Shown here in pieces: positions 6,290-6,995 of a stretch of 6,995 bases of DNA. Where the stretch lies: contig JAAZFW010000122.1 of assembly GCA_012511525.1 (NCBI GenBank), positions 1 through 6,995 on the forward strand, written 5' to 3'. Made by a program: the position numbers and the translations under genes. The stretch is from Clostridiaceae bacterium (GTDB lineage Bacteria > Bacillota > Clostridia > Saccharofermentanales > UBA5734). A model generated the notes under the pieces. The model was not told where the DNA came from and made no database searches. It worked only from the letters and a program-made list of their open reading frames with translations. The first letter of the stretch is position 1. Each line of letters begins with the position of its first letter.

Positions 6290-6319
6290 ATTGTAGCGGC
6301 AGCGGCCCGGCCGGCGCAA
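6290..6319 (-). promoter_or_regulatory. Possible mutY promoter
   Basis: On the minus strand a TACAAT -10-like box (6290-6295) lies 34 bp upstream of the mutY ATG. A weak TTGCGC (6314-6319) lies 18 bp further upstream, matching only the first three positions of the -35 consensus. It is the best candidate in the 130-bp divergent region, but the -35 is poor. Confidence 0.4.
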
Positions 6320-6325
6320 GCCGGA

Positions 6326-6354
6326 TTGCGGCAGGAAGGCTGCCATGCTATCAT
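6326..6354 (+). promoter_or_regulatory. Probable rsmE promoter, extended -10 type
   Basis: TATCAT (6349-6354) matches five of six -10 positions and is preceded by the TGC of an extended -10 (6346-6348). TTGCGG (6326-6331) stands at 17-bp spacing and matches TTG only. Initiation near 6361 would give a short leader of about 25 nt before the rsmE ATG. An extended -10 can compensate for a weak -35. Confidence 0.5.
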
Positions 6355-6385
6355 TTTCCCAGAAAGAATCGGGAAGGAGCAGCGG

Positions 6386-6995
6386 ATGCCGCGTTTTTTT
6401 ATCGAGCTTGTTGTCGACCCTGAGCAGCGGTCTTTGCGCCTGACGGGGCCTGACGCCCGCCACATCGCGACGGTCCTGCGCATGCGCACCGGCGACAGGA
6501 TTGAGGTCTGCGACGGCGCCCGCACCGACCTCGACTGCCGGATCGAACGCGTGACGGCGGATGGTGTCGACCTGGCGGTTTTGAGCCAGACCCCCAACCA
6601 GACCGAACCGGCGTATCACGTGACGCTCTACCAGGGCCTGGTCAAGGGCGACAAGCTGGACCAGATCATCCAGAAATCAGTCGAGCTGGGCGTGGGCCGG
6701 ATTGTGCCGGTCGCCTGCCAGCGCAGCGTCGCGCTGATCCAGGCGCGCGACCGGGACCGGAAAACCGCCCGGTGGCAGAAAATTGCCGCGGAGGCTGCCA
6801 AGCAGTGCGGCCGCGGGATGGTGCCCGAGGTAGCGTCGCCCCTGTCGTTTGCCGACTGCACCCGGCAAGCCGCCGCGGCCTCGCTGGCCCTGATCCCCTG
6901 GGAGCTCGAGCGGACGCACACGCTGCGTGCCGCGCTCGGGGAGGGCGGCGACGTGCCGCATTCGATCAGCCTGATCATCGGACCGGAGGGCGGCC
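6386..6995 (+). CDS. rsmE: 16S rRNA m3U1498 methyltransferase RsmE (3' end outside window)
   Basis: RsmE methylates N3 of U1498 in helix 44 of 16S rRNA in the assembled 30S subunit, using S-adenosylmethionine. The window holds 203 residues of a family usually about 240-250 long; no stop is reached. The N-terminal PUA-like RNA-binding part (about 1-72) has HIATVLRMRTGDRIEVCDG (26-44). The SPOUT (trefoil-knot) methyltransferase part begins near residue 78 and shows LVKGDKLDQIIQKSVELGV (85-103), the RSV segment (113-115), RWQKIAAEAAKQCGR (129-143) and, at the very edge, the cofactor-binding IIGPEGG (197-203). The ATG is preceded by AAGGAG (6374-6379) with a 6-nt spacer. It is transcribed away from mutY. 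The upstream region has no gene on this strand, so rsmE may head a new operon continuing past the window. Confidence 0.95.
   Translation, partial: MPRFFIELVVDPEQRSLRLTGPDARHIATVLRMRTGDRIEVCDGARTDLDCRIERVTADGVDLAVLSQTPNQTEPAYHVTLYQGLVKGDKLDQIIQKSVELGVGRIVPVACQRSVALIQARDRDRKTARWQKIAAEAAKQCGRGMVPEVASPLSFADCTRQAAAASLALIPWELERTHTLRAALGEGGDVPHSISLIIGPEGG

Noticed and set aside
6170..6619. 149-codon minus-strand open frame spanning the mutY-rsmE gap
   Set aside because: It overlaps the mutY start, both promoter candidates and the rsmE start out of frame, with no family features.
1..6995. Search for CRISPR arrays, insertion-sequence ends, tRNA genes, long direct repeats or an unknown multi-gene system
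   Set aside because: None seen by reading. All genes except the 5' fragment belong to well-known housekeeping families, and there is no gene-free stretch over 300 bases apart from the T-box leader region (259-595).

Overview
This window comes from a GC-rich bacterium, most likely a high-GC member of the Firmicutes (Bacillota, Clostridia-like). The evidence is a canonical T-box riboswitch, strong AGGAGG-type ribosome binding sites, a perfect consensus sigma-A promoter, and an archaeal-type aspartyl-tRNA synthetase linked to gatCAB, as in several clostridia. The species cannot be named from the sequence. Everything recognisable is core translation or DNA-repair machinery. I see no mobile element, CRISPR array, tRNA or rRNA gene, or defence locus.

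Layout. Positions 1-258 hold the 3' end of an unrecognised gene on the + strand. Its last codons contain the -35 box of a perfect promoter (TTGACA, 17 bp, TATAAT; 244-272). That promoter drives a leader of about 300 nt. The leader contains a T-box riboswitch (about 279-564) with Stem I, specifier loop, Stem II elements, Stem III, the T-box sequence/antiterminator and a competing intrinsic terminator. Downstream is a four-gene operon: aspS (archaeal-type, probably non-discriminating AspRS, 596-1933), gatC (1946-2242), gatA (2260-3750) and gatB (3747-5174). The spacing is tight (12 nt, 17 nt, then a 4-nt ATGA overlap).

How the genes work together. A non-discriminating AspRS would charge tRNA-Asp and also mischarge tRNA-Asn with Asp. 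The GatCAB amidotransferase then converts Asp-tRNA-Asn to Asn-tRNA-Asn, and Glu-tRNA-Gln to Gln-tRNA-Gln. The T-box specifier loop reads GAAGAACU. It offers overlapping GAA (Glu) and AAC (Asn) triplets shifted by one base. This matches the 'two-codon' T-box described for the Clostridium acetobutylicum transamidation operon, which senses both tRNA-Glu and tRNA-Asn. It is the most interesting item here.

The right-hand part holds mutY on the minus strand (5149-6255; adenine DNA glycosylase), convergent with gatB and overlapping it by 26 bp. A 130-bp divergent intergenic region (6256-6385) follows, then rsmE on the + strand (6386 to the window end; 16S rRNA m3U1498 methyltransferase), which is cut off by the window edge at its GPEGG motif.
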